The notes under the pieces: generated by a model
Database searches by the model: none
What the model saw: the letters and a program-made list of their open reading frames with translations, nothing else
Told to the model about the DNA's origin: nothing
Assembly: GCA_015064845.1 (NCBI GenBank)
Contig: SVRL01000013.1
Coordinates: forward strand, 1-49,615
DNA from: Oscillospiraceae bacterium
GTDB lineage: Bacteria > Bacillota > Clostridia > Oscillospirales > CAG-272
Length of the DNA: 49,615 nt
Reading direction: 5' to 3'
Part shown: piece by piece, positions 26,191 to 33,855 of the stretch
Layout of the letters: each line of letters starts with the position of its first letter
Numbering within the stretch: the stretch's first letter is position 1
Made by a program: the position numbers and the translations under genes

Positions 26191-26733
26191 GATAAAGAAA
26201 GAAAGTGTAAAGAAAATATAAACATTTTCTATCATTTTACCCTATATTTTCCGTTATATTCTTCTATTTTCGTATATATTTTCTTATTTGAAACACATCC
26301 GAAACGCAATTGGAAATTTATGGCGGGCATATAAAATGATGCATCGGAAAGATATAATAAAACTTTATTTTCTTCGCATTTTCTTCAGCTTGACGAACAG
26401 ACGGCTTCTTGTTCTTTCAAAAAAATTATCCACTTCGGGATACGGGAGATACGAACCGCGCACACGCTCGCAGAAAAAACGGTTCATGCGTATCTTAATA
26501 CCGTCTGCTGAGCAATGGCACTTCCTCCGTCTCGTTTCCTTTTTCAATATTCCGATTTACCGTTTGCTTCTCTTTACTCATTTCTTCCTCCTTGTTCGTT
26601 GCTATAAGCGCGAAAATAACTGTTTCTGTATTTATAAGTATATCTGCATAAAAAAATATCAATTGTTTATCGAAAACTTATCCGAATATTTATCAGACTA
26701 TATACGACAAAACGAAAGCACAGGGATCGTTAT
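26191..26733. other. AT-rich stretch, no sure gene
   Basis: About 540 bp upstream of the nusB promoter. The plus-strand frame 26288-26800 starts at a TTG without ribosome site and runs through a repeat, so it is rejected. Minus-strand short frames at 26495-26581 (listed) and 26365-26547 are uncertain. No terminator or other promoter is clear. Confidence 0.5.
26495..26581 (-). CDS. Possible 28-residue ORF
   Basis: ATG preceded by AAGGAGGAAGAA, a very strong ribosome site, encoding a hydrophilic, charged 28-residue peptide that begins MSKEKQTVNRNIEKG and ends SRRY. In a shifted frame a 41-codon ORF (26365-26487) with positively charged content follows, so this could be a frameshifted remnant of one small gene. 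No promoter seen. Listed only because of the ribosome site. Confidence 0.28.
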   Translation of the reverse strand: MSKEKQTVNRNIEKGNETEEVPLLSRRY

Positions 26734-26778
26734 GAGTGATATTCGCCTGACGGCGAGTGGAATATTTGAAGGGAGAAC
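26734..26778 (-). repeat. AATATCACT-type repeat, single unit
   Basis: 45 bp matching 10885-10929 in reverse orientation with one mismatch, including the CGCCGTCAGGCG hairpin and TTCAAATATTCC flank. Confidence 0.85.
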
Positions 26779-26817
26779 ATATTTGGGGATGAACTTGTAA
26801 AAATAGCAGGAAATCTT

Positions 26818-26951
26818 GCTTAATTCGACCATTTTAGGGAGAATTAAGCATACCTGCGTCTTGATTTTTATAAGTTCATCGTAAGCATATAGCTACAAGT
26901 TTGCACAGGCGGTCAAGCTGCAAGGTTGTTTGCTTCTTTTTTGGAACTTTT
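26818..26951 (+). repeat. Interspersed repeat A, copy 2
   Basis: 26828-26951 matches 1-128 in direct orientation. The left end is part of a perfect 9-bp inverted repeat GCTTAATTC/GAATTAAGC (26818-26826 with 26841-26849), which may define the element's left edge or a hairpin. Confidence 0.85.
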
Positions 26952-27020
26952 TTCTTGCAAATCAAGAAAAAAGTGAATCTAAACAATCATTTGTCTTTCC
27001 ATCGAATCCGCGTTAATATA

Positions 27021-27070
27021 AAAAAACAAAAAAGAGAGCACTCTGCGCCCACACGCTTTGTTCTCTCTTT
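27021..27070 (-). terminator. Terminator of acpP
   Basis: AAAGAGAG (27031-27038) pairs with CTCTCTTT (27063-27070). On the minus strand the stem is followed by TTTTGTTTTTTT. It lies about 45 bases past the acpP stop. Confidence 0.65.
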
Positions 27071-27116
27071 ATTTTTTCTTTAACAAACCAATCGGGAAAA
27101 CCAAGGTTCACACGGC

Positions 27117-27347
27117 TTACTGATTGTTTTCCGCATATCTGGCAACGTCGCCGACCGTTACAAACGTAACGACAACATCATCGGGAACCACAATGCCGTA
27201 TTCCTCTTCAATGGTCATCAACATTTCCACAACGTCCAAGGAATCCGCGCCGAGATCGCTTATGATATTGGTATTTTCATCAATGGTATCAATATCCACT
27301 CTCAACTGTTTTGCAAGAATTTCTTTAATTGCTCCGAGCATATCCAT
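27117..27347 (-). CDS. acpP: Acyl carrier protein
   Basis: 76 residues, standard ACP length. Carries growing acyl chains on a phosphopantetheine attached to the serine in LGADSLDVVEM (about residue 36). It starts MDMLGAIKEILAKQL; an alternative ATG two codons later is possible. AAAGGCGG lies upstream of the start. It is a single-gene unit here, away from any fab genes. Confidence 0.95.
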   Translation of the reverse strand: MDMLGAIKEILAKQLRVDIDTIDENTNIISDLGADSLDVVEMLMTIEEEYGIVVPDDVVVTFVTVGDVARYAENNQ

Positions 27348-27404
27348 AATAATTTTCCGCCTTTCCGTAACATGGCAGCCGCGCTGCCGAATTTTTGTAA
27401 TCAC

Positions 27405-27433
27405 ATTATATACGATTACGTTTCGTTTTTCAA
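27405..27433 (-). promoter_or_regulatory. acpP promoter with leader hairpin
   Basis: Minus strand TTGAAA (27433-27428), 17 bp, TATAAT (27410-27405). The short leader contains a GGCAGC/GCTGCC hairpin at 27374-27388, between the start point and the ribosome site. No FapR-type operator is seen. Confidence 0.8.
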
Positions 27434-27505
27434 GTATATTCGCAAAATATTTTCTTTATCCCTTTTTTTTCGTAAAATCAAAATGAATTTTTGAAAAGAA
27501 TGAAT

Positions 27506-28024
27506 TCAAAATATATCTTCTTCCGTTTCTTTCTTTGAGCAAATTTTATTTTTCAGATGCAAAACCATCGCTTCATTCGGTTCAAACACCACGGCGGCAA
27601 CCTTTCCGTTGAACTCAAAGAAAACGGTATAAGAAACGTCCGGAAGTAAGGATTGGCAGTAATTATAGCGATAGGAAGCTTTTGGCGCAACCGCAAGGAA
27701 AGCTTCTTTCTGTTTTTTTGTTTTCGGTGTTTTTTCGATGGCAAGCAAAGTGGAAAGCGAAAGACAGCAAACCGTTTGCGTGCGCTTACCCATACGTTTG
27801 GTAATGATAAAATTTTTTTCATCTATGGTATAGCAATACGAAGAAAGATGATAACGGTTCAAAAGTTCAAAACTGAAAATATAAATTCCGATAGCAATCA
27901 ATTGATAAAACAAACGGTAACTGACATCCAGCACCGCCGCACCGATCAAGCCCACACAGGAAATGACGAGAAAAACGATGGAAAGCCGTTTTCCTTTTTT
28001 TCCTCTCGGCGGAATATGTTCCAT
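27506..28024 (-). CDS. Two-helix membrane protein with PH-like domain
   Basis: 172 residues, function unknown. Basic start, two hydrophobic helices (about 14-33 and 38-57), then a beta-rich soluble domain beginning YTIDEKNFIITKRMGKRTQ and containing SYTVFFEFNGKVAAVVFEPNE. The layout is like the proteins at 15227 and 19635. The start at 28024 follows AAAGGAG by about 11 bases; the frame upstream to 28114 is unsupported. Divergent from the small-protein cluster at 28146. Confidence 0.75.
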   Translation of the reverse strand: MEHIPPRGKKGKRLSIVFLVISCVGLIGAAVLDVSYRLFYQLIAIGIYIFSFELLNRYHLSSYCYTIDEKNFIITKRMGKRTQTVCCLSLSTLLAIEKTPKTKKQKEAFLAVAPKASYRYNYCQSLLPDVSYTVFFEFNGKVAAVVFEPNEAMVLHLKNKICSKKETEEDIF

Positions 28025-28145
28025 AAACTTCTCTGCTCCTTTCCGACACAGAAAAAAATTTTTATAGGGAAAAAGTGGCAAAGTAAAATTTTGCCGCATA
28101 GAATGGGGATGCACGACCGAAAATTACCGATAAGGAGAATTTATT

Positions 28146-28397
28146 ATGGAAATCAATCAGGAAACCATCAACCAATTTCTCGCCCTTGACGACGAAGAAT
28201 TGAAAAAAGCATTTCGCAGCATTGCAGCCGCACTCGGCATGAACGAACGCTTTGCCGCCGCCAATACGCAGAGATTCAAGCGTATGCTTGCTTCCAGCAA
28301 TCCCAAAGATCTTGAGCGCATGCTCTCCTCTCTTGATCCTGCGCGCGCACAGGAAATCATGAAAACCGTCAACAGAGGAAAGGATTCCCGAACATGA
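28146..28397 (+). CDS. Small helical protein, cluster gene 1
   Basis: 83 residues, hydrophilic, predicted all-helical: NQETINQFLALDDEELKKAF, then NTQRFKRMLASSNPKDLERM. Not recognised as a named family. AAGGAG stands 8 bases before the ATG. Its stop overlaps the next gene by 4 bases (ATGA), so these are translated together. I infer a conserved clostridial small-protein cluster of unknown role. Confidence 0.8.
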   Translation: MEINQETINQFLALDDEELKKAFRSIAAALGMNERFAAANTQRFKRMLASSNPKDLERMLSSLDPARAQEIMKTVNRGKDSRT

Positions 28398-28753
28398 ACG
28401 GAGATTTCAGTCAAAAATTAAATCAGGTTTTATCCAACCCCGCCATGATGGCGCAAATCAAAGCGCTTGCGGATACCATGACGGAAAACAATCAAACTTC
28501 AAGCGAAACAAAGCCCGAAAAAGAATCGGATTTTTCTTACCGTGAAACAGCCGCCGAACCGATTTCCGAAAAACCGTTCGTTCCGCCTTTTTTCACGCCT
28601 TCCCCCTCTTTTGAAAAAAATCTGCAAAACGCCTGCACGCTTTTAAGCGCGCTGAAGCCTTTTCTGGATTCCGGAAGGCAGGAAAAAATCGATAAAATGC
28701 TTTCCATGATGCATTTCGCGCAAATGGCAGGGCAGTTCGGCAATTTCTTCTGA
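28394..28753 (+). CDS. Small helical protein, cluster gene 2
   Basis: 119 residues. N-terminal helix FSQKLNQVLSNPAMMAQIKA, a disordered Ser/Glu/Pro-rich middle, then a C-terminal helix region KNLQNACTLLSALKPFLDSG and RQEKIDKMLSMMHFAQMAGQ ending in FGNFF. The C-terminal 'ALKPFLDSGRQEKIDKML' pattern recalls small clostridial proteins found beside genes like the next one. Overlaps gene 1. Role unknown. Confidence 0.8.
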   Translation: MNGDFSQKLNQVLSNPAMMAQIKALADTMTENNQTSSETKPEKESDFSYRETAAEPISEKPFVPPFFTPSPSFEKNLQNACTLLSALKPFLDSGRQEKIDKMLSMMHFAQMAGQFGNFF

Positions 28754-28810
28754 AGTTCACGCAAATTCAACGAAAAAACCTCCCAAAATTAAAATGAAAG
28801 GAAATGATTT

Positions 28811-29155
28811 ATGTATAGCCGAAGTTACGGGTCCGCGGAATCCGAAAGAAAAACCGACGGCATTTCGATTCCGGCAGATTACAACGGAAGTTTATATTCA
28901 ATCAGAAACGGTCCGAAAGAACCCGCAAAAAATCGGGAAGATCCTCCCCCGAAGCAAGAAGAAGCCGAGGCGAAAGCAGTCGGCAAAACCGAACCTCAGA
29001 CACAGCCGAGCCGGCAAAGCTCCCTCGGCGGTCTGCTTGAAAAATTTTCAGCGGAAGATATCATCTTATTCGTGCTGGTATTTTCTCTGCTGAAAGAAGA
29101 CAGCGGCGACCCCGGCATCATTCTTGCCGTAATCCTCGCGCTTTTATTGCTTTGA
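28811..29155 (+). CDS. Small protein with hydrophobic C-tail, cluster gene 3
   Basis: 114 residues. It starts MYSRSYGSAESERK, has a long disordered Pro/Glu/Gln-rich part (about 30-75), then GGLLEKFSAEDIILFVLVF and an all-leucine/isoleucine end after EDSGDPG. The pattern 'disordered head, acidic, LLLLALLLLL tail' occurs in many small clostridial proteins sometimes linked to sporulation, but that link is not shown here. AAAGGA lies 8 bases upstream. The 3' end overlaps the convergent gene by 12 bases. Confidence 0.78.
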   Translation: MYSRSYGSAESERKTDGISIPADYNGSLYSIRNGPKEPAKNREDPPPKQEEAEAKAVGKTEPQTQPSRQSSLGGLLEKFSAEDIILFVLVFSLLKEDSGDPGIILAVILALLLL

Positions 29156-29950
29156 AACCCGAAACATATCATCATCAAACGGAAAAGAAGAATCCGAAAC
29201 CAAAACTTTCACTTCATGCACAGCCTTTCCGTTGATTCGATTGGTATAAGAATACAAAAGTCCCTCGGCGGTTTCCAGCACGATCTCATCCGTCATATGT
29301 AAATCCGGATATTCATATAAAACCGTGCAAAAGCCGTTTTCCTCCGAATAAGAAATCAAATGATGTTCCTTGTTCAGAATTTTTGAAAAATCAGGCAAAG
29401 GAGAAACGTTTTTCAAAGCGTATTCCTCGCCTTTCAGATAATATCTGATCTCCACGGCAATATAATCCGCAATCTGTACGAATTCTCCGTCGCAGGTCAT
29501 CATGGATTGCACCTCGTAGTCTTCGTTATAATGATTCAAGCGGTATTTTTCGCCGTAACGCCAAAGCTCGTAAATTTCACTTTTGGGAACGCCGTTTACG
29601 TAATCGGTTACATAGATATGCAGATAATATGCTTCCGTCAAAGGAAGTTTTTTCAGTAAGCCGTCGCAAAACGGCATTTCCGTATGAAAATTTTGCTTTT
29701 CATTTTCGGACGGTTTATAAACGGGAATGAAAATTTCTCCGTCTGCTTCGGTTTGCTCGGAGCGCGTTGGTTCTCCCCCGAAAGGAAGAGAGATCCAATG
29801 CAATCCGTCGAGAACGAAAAGAACGCCCGCGCATACGCAGAAAAATAAAATGAGAACGGATAAAACGGAAATCAGATTCAAAACGCCTTTAGAAGAAAAC
29901 AATCGTTTTATGATCATTGCGCAAACGCCTGCCTTTCTTTCCGATTTCAT
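29144..29950 (-). CDS. Membrane-anchored extracellular protein
   Basis: 268 residues, not recognised. One N-terminal membrane helix (about 25-50), then a soluble outer domain with many aromatic and acidic residues (EAYYLHIYVTDYVNGVPKSE, ELWRYGEKYRLNHYNEDYE). No lipobox. It starts by ATGA overlap with the tagO-like gene, so it belongs to the trpS-tagO unit. An inner ATG at 29914 is an alternative start. The repeated strand pattern suggests a lipoprotein-like (LolA/DUF4412-type) fold, which is a guess. Confidence 0.72.
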   Translation of the reverse strand: MKSERKAGVCAMIIKRLFSSKGVLNLISVLSVLILFFCVCAGVLFVLDGLHWISLPFGGEPTRSEQTEADGEIFIPVYKPSENEKQNFHTEMPFCDGLLKKLPLTEAYYLHIYVTDYVNGVPKSEIYELWRYGEKYRLNHYNEDYEVQSMMTCDGEFVQIADYIAVEIRYYLKGEEYALKNVSPLPDFSKILNKEHHLISYSEENGFCTVLYEYPDLHMTDEIVLETAEGLLYSYTNRINGKAVHEVKVLVSDSSFPFDDDMFRVSKQ

Positions 29951-31044
29951 GTTTCGTTCGTAAAGCCTTCCGCAAGGTTTTCCGCTTTTTTGATACTGTA
30001 TAGAAATTTCCTGTCATTTTTCAACGCCTCCAGATATACCAGGTTGGCGGCGCAAAAAAGAACGGAAATCAGCGGATAATACATATAAAGAACGGATGCC
30101 GCGCAAAAAACAGCGGAAGCAACGTAAATGGCAAGCACCGATTGGCGCGGTGTGAATCCGTTATACAAAAGCTTGTGATGCAAATGCTGTTTGTCTGCCT
30201 TGAAGGGATTTTGACCCTTGGCAATCCTGCGGCAAAACGCAAAAATCGTATCCATCACGGGCAAAGCGAAGATCAAAGCGGGAACGACGATGGAAAAAAG
30301 CGCCTGCGATTTGAAAAGTCCGAAAACGGAAATGCAAGCCATCACGTAACCGATGAGCATAGCACCCGCATCCCCCATGAAAACCGTTGCCCGATTGACG
30401 TTATAGGGTAAAAATCCGAGTGCGGCGCCGCAAACGGCACCGGAAGCCACGGCGCAAATGGGATTTCCCATAATCAGGGAAGTTACGAAAAGCGCGAACG
30501 ATTCCATCGCGCAAACGCCGCTTGCCAGTCCGTCCAATCCATCAATAAGATTGACGGCGTTGATAATCAGCACGATCCAGAGGACCGTAACGGGAAACGA
30601 AAAGATTCCCAGACGCAGAGAAAAACCGAAAAGCGTCGTATATTCGATTTTTCCGCCGAACCAAACCGTGAAGACCGCAACGGCAATTTGCGCCGTAAGC
30701 TTCAGAATCGGCTTGATATCATACATATCGTCAAGCAGACCGACCAGACAAATGCTCATCGCGCCGATCAGCATAACGTAAATCTCCGACGGAAGATATT
30801 CCGTCAGAAAAAAGGAACAAGTCAAAGCAGAAACCGAAAAACCGACAAGAATGGAAAGTCCGCCGAAATAAGGAACGGGATCCTTGTGCAATTTTCGTTT
30901 TCCGTCGGGGATGTCCAAACAATTACAACGCAAAGCAAGTTTTCTTGCGTACGGTGTCAGAAAGTAGGAAATCAGAAATGAAAAAAGTATTGCCGCCAAC
31001 GCAAAAAACAATTCCGTTTTGAAAACAGTATTGATATTGGTCAT
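29947..31044 (-). CDS. tagO: Undecaprenyl-phosphate GlcNAc-1-phosphate transferase (TagO/WecA-like)
   Basis: 365 residues, about ten membrane helices. Transfers GlcNAc-1-phosphate (or a related sugar) from UDP-sugar to undecaprenyl phosphate, first step of teichoic acid or other cell-wall glycan. Seen: PDGKRKLHKDPVPYFGG near 46-62, metal-binding LLDDMYD near 102-108, NAVNLIDGLDGLASG near 163-177, MGDAGAM and the KQHLHHKLL motif near 293-301. The start at 31044 begins the family sequence; the frame continues upstream to 31143 into trpS without support. 19 bases after trpS. Confidence 0.93.
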   Translation of the reverse strand: MTNINTVFKTELFFALAAILFSFLISYFLTPYARKLALRCNCLDIPDGKRKLHKDPVPYFGGLSILVGFSVSALTCSFFLTEYLPSEIYVMLIGAMSICLVGLLDDMYDIKPILKLTAQIAVAVFTVWFGGKIEYTTLFGFSLRLGIFSFPVTVLWIVLIINAVNLIDGLDGLASGVCAMESFALFVTSLIMGNPICAVASGAVCGAALGFLPYNVNRATVFMGDAGAMLIGYVMACISVFGLFKSQALFSIVVPALIFALPVMDTIFAFCRRIAKGQNPFKADKQHLHHKLLYNGFTPRQSVLAIYVASAVFCAASVLYMYYPLISVLFCAANLVYLEALKNDRKFLYSIKKAENLAEGFTNET

Positions 31045-31063
31045 ATGGGTAATTTCCTTTTGA

Positions 31064-32083
31064 TTAAGGTTTTGCGAGGAAGCCGATCTTACGGTATACT
31101 TTGGAAAGCGTCTTGCGCGCGATATAAGACGCCCGGTCCGCATTTTCGCGCATGAGATTTTCCAGATACGCTTTGTCTGCCATCAATCTCTTGAATTCCG
31201 CCTGCAAAGGAGCAAGTCCGTCTGCGCAGGCTTCGCCGACAGCCATTTTGAAATCGCCGTAGCCTTTGCCTTCAAACTCTCTTTCGATTTCTTCAAAGTT
31301 CTTTCCCGTGAAGCAGGAATAGATGGTCATCAGATTGTTGATGCCGTCTTTGCCTTCCGCATAGCGAACGACGGTATCGCTGTCCGTAACGGCGCGTTTG
31401 AATTTGCGGATGATATCATCCTTGGGATCGAGCATGAGCACGCAAGCATTCGGATTTTCATCGGATTTGCTCATTTTTTTCGTGGGATCCGCAAGAGAAC
31501 AGATCTTTGCGCCCGTTTTCGGCATATAAGGGTCGGGAACCACAAAAGTATTGCCGTAGATCTGGTTGAAGCGTTCGGCAACGTCGCGTGTCAGCTCCAA
31601 ATGCTGTTTCTGGTCAATGCCGACGGGAACGAGATCGGCTTGATAAAGCAAAATATCCGCCGCCATCAAAGCAGGATAAGTGAAAAGCCCCGCGTTGATA
31701 TTTTGCGCGTTTTTTGCGCTTTTATCCTTAAACTGTGTCATACGGGAAAGCTCGCCGAACATGGTATAGCAATTCAAAACCCAAGAAAGCTGCGCGTGCG
31801 CGGGAACATGGCTCTGTACGAAAATCAAGCTCTTTTCGGGGTCGATACCTGCGGCAAGATAGATCGCCACGGTTTCCATGGTTCTGCGGCGAAGCTCTGC
31901 GGGGGTCTGGCGGACGGTAATCGCATGCATATCCACCACGCAGTAAAGAGAATTGTATTCTTCGTATTTTTCATTCTGAAGCGTTTCCCAGTTGCGAATG
32001 GCGCCGAGATAGTTTCCGATCGTCAGATTTCCGCTGGGCTGAACGCCTGAAAGGATCGTTTTTTTGCTGTTAGAAAATTCCAT
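31064..32083 (-). CDS. trpS: Tryptophanyl-tRNA synthetase
   Basis: 339 residues. Class I synthetase charging tRNA(Trp). Seen: GVQPSGNLTIGNYLGAI (the HIGH-like TIGN at about 20-23), AADILLYQADLVPVG, and KMSKS in PTKKMSKSDENPNA near 203. AGAAGG stands about 9 bases before the start. No T-box features (no specifier loop or GGTGGNACCGCG) were seen in its 115-base leader. First gene of the unit with tagO. Confidence 0.96.
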   Translation of the reverse strand: MEFSNSKKTILSGVQPSGNLTIGNYLGAIRNWETLQNEKYEEYNSLYCVVDMHAITVRQTPAELRRRTMETVAIYLAAGIDPEKSLIFVQSHVPAHAQLSWVLNCYTMFGELSRMTQFKDKSAKNAQNINAGLFTYPALMAADILLYQADLVPVGIDQKQHLELTRDVAERFNQIYGNTFVVPDPYMPKTGAKICSLADPTKKMSKSDENPNACVLMLDPKDDIIRKFKRAVTDSDTVVRYAEGKDGINNLMTIYSCFTGKNFEEIEREFEGKGYGDFKMAVGEACADGLAPLQAEFKRLMADKAYLENLMRENADRASYIARKTLSKVYRKIGFLAKP

Positions 32084-32204
32084 TTATATAAACCTTCTTT
32101 CTTTTTCATCGTCATTTTGCTCAGGAGCCGTTTTTAAGAATTTTGTACGGTGCAAACGCCATTTTCAAACCAAAACGCAGCTCCTATTTTTTGCCGTTAA
32201 AGAT

Positions 32205-32233
32205 ATTATATCACATAACTTTCGCTTGTTCAA
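32205..32233 (-). promoter_or_regulatory. trpS promoter
   Basis: Minus strand TTGAAC (32233-32228), 17 bp, TATAAT (32210-32205). The leader between here and trpS contains an AGGAGC/GCTCCT pairing (about 32122-32184), otherwise nothing recognised. Confidence 0.85.
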
Positions 32234-32351
32234 GTGGAACGCGAAAAAAACATCGGATTCGATGGAAAAAAACATTTTCCTCTCCCATGCGATAAAATTC
32301 CTGTCATCTGTTTTTACAGGGAAAAAACGGAAATTTACCTGAAATTGTGTA

Positions 32352-32380
32352 TGGATTTTTTGCGGATAACCGATTATAAT
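32352..32380 (+). promoter_or_regulatory. Possible mecA-like gene promoter
   Basis: TGGATT (32352-32357), 17 bp, TATAAT (32375-32380), with a second overlapping TATAAT at 32380-32385. The -35 is weak. Confidence 0.45.
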
Positions 32381-32465
32381 ATAATAGATATGTTCCATAA
32401 CCAAAATGCAGGTTATCGAACAAGTCTAATCAGATATTCGATTCGGATGGTGATGAAAATTGGAA

Positions 32466-33086
32466 ATGAATTTAATTCGCGAGGATAAACTCAAAGTCCT
32501 CTTAACCCCTTTTGATATGATGAAATATGAACTGACCTGTGAAAAGCTTGATTACGAAAATACGGAAACACGCAAAGCCATCTGGAGCATTCTCGACCAT
32601 GCCAAGCATGAAACGGGCTTTGATGCAGCCATCGGAAAAATCCGCATTGAGGTCTATCCCGAAAAAAGCGGAGGCTGCGCCATTTACATAACCAAGCTCA
32701 AAAAAATCGACTCCCTGACCTGTGAACCGATGAATGAAACAAACGAAAAAATAACGTCTCTCCCCAAAACGGTCAAAACCGTTTATGAATTTCAAGAAAC
32801 GGAATCTCTCATCCGTGTCTGCCGTTTTCTTGCGCACCGCGGTTATCATGCTCCCAGCCGCGCCTTTTTTGAGCAATTTCCCGACGGAGATATCCGTTAT
32901 TTCCTGCAAATCACGGAAAATCAACCGACCTATCCAAAAAAAATGAAATATCTTCGGGAAAATCTTTTCATTGAAGAATTCGGAACCCGCTTGGAATCCG
33001 AAGAAAGCGCGTTCTATCTTTGTGAACACACAACCTCCATTTGCAAAGAAAACGCCGTGGAAACCCTTGCCGCCCTCGGGAAATAG
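32466..33086 (+). CDS. mecA: MecA-like ClpC adaptor protein
   Basis: 206 residues (Bacillus MecA 218). MecA adaptors deliver proteins to the ClpCP protease. The N-terminal domain is recognisable: NLIREDKLKVLLTPFDMMKY then DYENTETRKAIWSILDHA and FDAAIGKIRIEVYPEKSGGC. A linker and the C-terminal ClpC-binding domain follow with ESLIRVCRFLAHRGY. The start at 32466 was chosen over a TTG at 32460. The ribosome site is weak. Target proteins unknown. Stands alone before the UDG promoter. Confidence 0.82.
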   Translation: MNLIREDKLKVLLTPFDMMKYELTCEKLDYENTETRKAIWSILDHAKHETGFDAAIGKIRIEVYPEKSGGCAIYITKLKKIDSLTCEPMNETNEKITSLPKTVKTVYEFQETESLIRVCRFLAHRGYHAPSRAFFEQFPDGDIRYFLQITENQPTYPKKMKYLRENLFIEEFGTRLESEESAFYLCEHTTSICKENAVETLAALGK

Positions 33087-33208
33087 GAGAATCCAAGCAG
33101 AAGGAATAAAATAAACGGAGGATTTACGATCTCTTCCGCCGCCTAACTGTGTCACCTCCCCCAAAAGAAAAATATTTCTTCAAAAATTTAAAAATATAAA
33201 AAATACAA

Positions 33209-33254
33209 TTGAAAGATAACGCCGCTTGTGGTATAATAAACACAACGGCGTTAT
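33209..33254 (+). promoter_or_regulatory. UDG promoter inside a large palindrome
   Basis: TTGAAA (33209-33214), 17 bp, TATAAT (33232-33237). The -10 box lies at the centre of an inverted repeat: ATAACGCCG-C-TTGTG (33216-33230) against CACAA-CGGCGTTAT (33241-33254), 14 paired bases with one bulged C and a 10-base centre. Because the start point is near 33244, the palindrome is mostly outside the RNA and looks like a repressor operator (inference). Confidence 0.75.
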
Positions 33255-33288
33255 TTCGCCTTGATTATACAAAAACGGAGAAAAAAAC

Positions 33289-33852
33289 ATGGAAACAAAA
33301 ACACTGGAAGAAATCAAACGCGCCTGCGAAGCCTGCGAAAAATGCGAGCTTTGCAAAACGAGAACCAACGTGGTTTTCGGAACGGGTAATGAAAACGCGC
33401 GCCTCATGTTCATCGGGGAAGCTCCCGGTCAGAAAGAGGATGAAAGCGGGATTCCGTTCGTCGGCGCCGCAGGTAAGCTTCTGAATAAATATCTCGACGC
33501 CGTCGGCATTGCGCGCGAAGACGTTTATATCGCAAACATTCTGAAATGCCGTCCGCCCAAAAACCGCGACCCTCTGCCTGCGGAAGAAGATATGTGCATA
33601 GATTACCTGCGCGATCAGGTGCTTGCCATTCGTCCCAAGGTCATCGTTTGTCTGGGAAGAATTTCCGCCATGCGCATCATCAAACCCGATTTCAAAATCA
33701 CGGCAGAACACGGAAAATGGTTTGACAAAAACGGTTATTCCGTCTGCGCGGTCTATCATCCCGCAGCGCTGTTGCGCGACCCTCGCAAAAAAGACGAAAT
33801 GCTCGCGGATATGATTGCCATCAAAGCGCGTATGGACGGCGAGGACGCATAA
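33289..33852 (+). CDS. udg: Type-4 (iron-sulfur) uracil-DNA glycosylase
   Basis: 187 residues. Removes uracil from DNA to start base-excision repair. Four Cys in the family pattern C19-x2-C22 and C87-x15-C103 hold a 4Fe-4S cluster. Motif 1 GEAPGQKEDESGIPFVG at 43-59 (catalytic E in GEAPG-x2-ED) and motif 2 HPAALLRDP near 157. Followed by the AEC transporter 3 bases later, so cotranscribed. The palindromic promoter suggests regulation, unusual for a housekeeping repair gene. Confidence 0.93.
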   Translation: METKTLEEIKRACEACEKCELCKTRTNVVFGTGNENARLMFIGEAPGQKEDESGIPFVGAAGKLLNKYLDAVGIAREDVYIANILKCRPPKNRDPLPAEEDMCIDYLRDQVLAIRPKVIVCLGRISAMRIIKPDFKITAEHGKWFDKNGYSVCAVYHPAALLRDPRKKDEMLADMIAIKARMDGEDA

Positions 33853-33855
33853 TGT

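Noticed and set aside
26288..26800. 170-codon plus-strand frame
   Set aside because: TTG start without ribosome site, and its end is the repeat at 26734-26778; composition looks like translated intergenic DNA.
32084..32204. T-box riboswitch upstream of trpS
   Set aside because: No T-box sequence, specifier loop or antiterminator was found in the leader; it is also too short.
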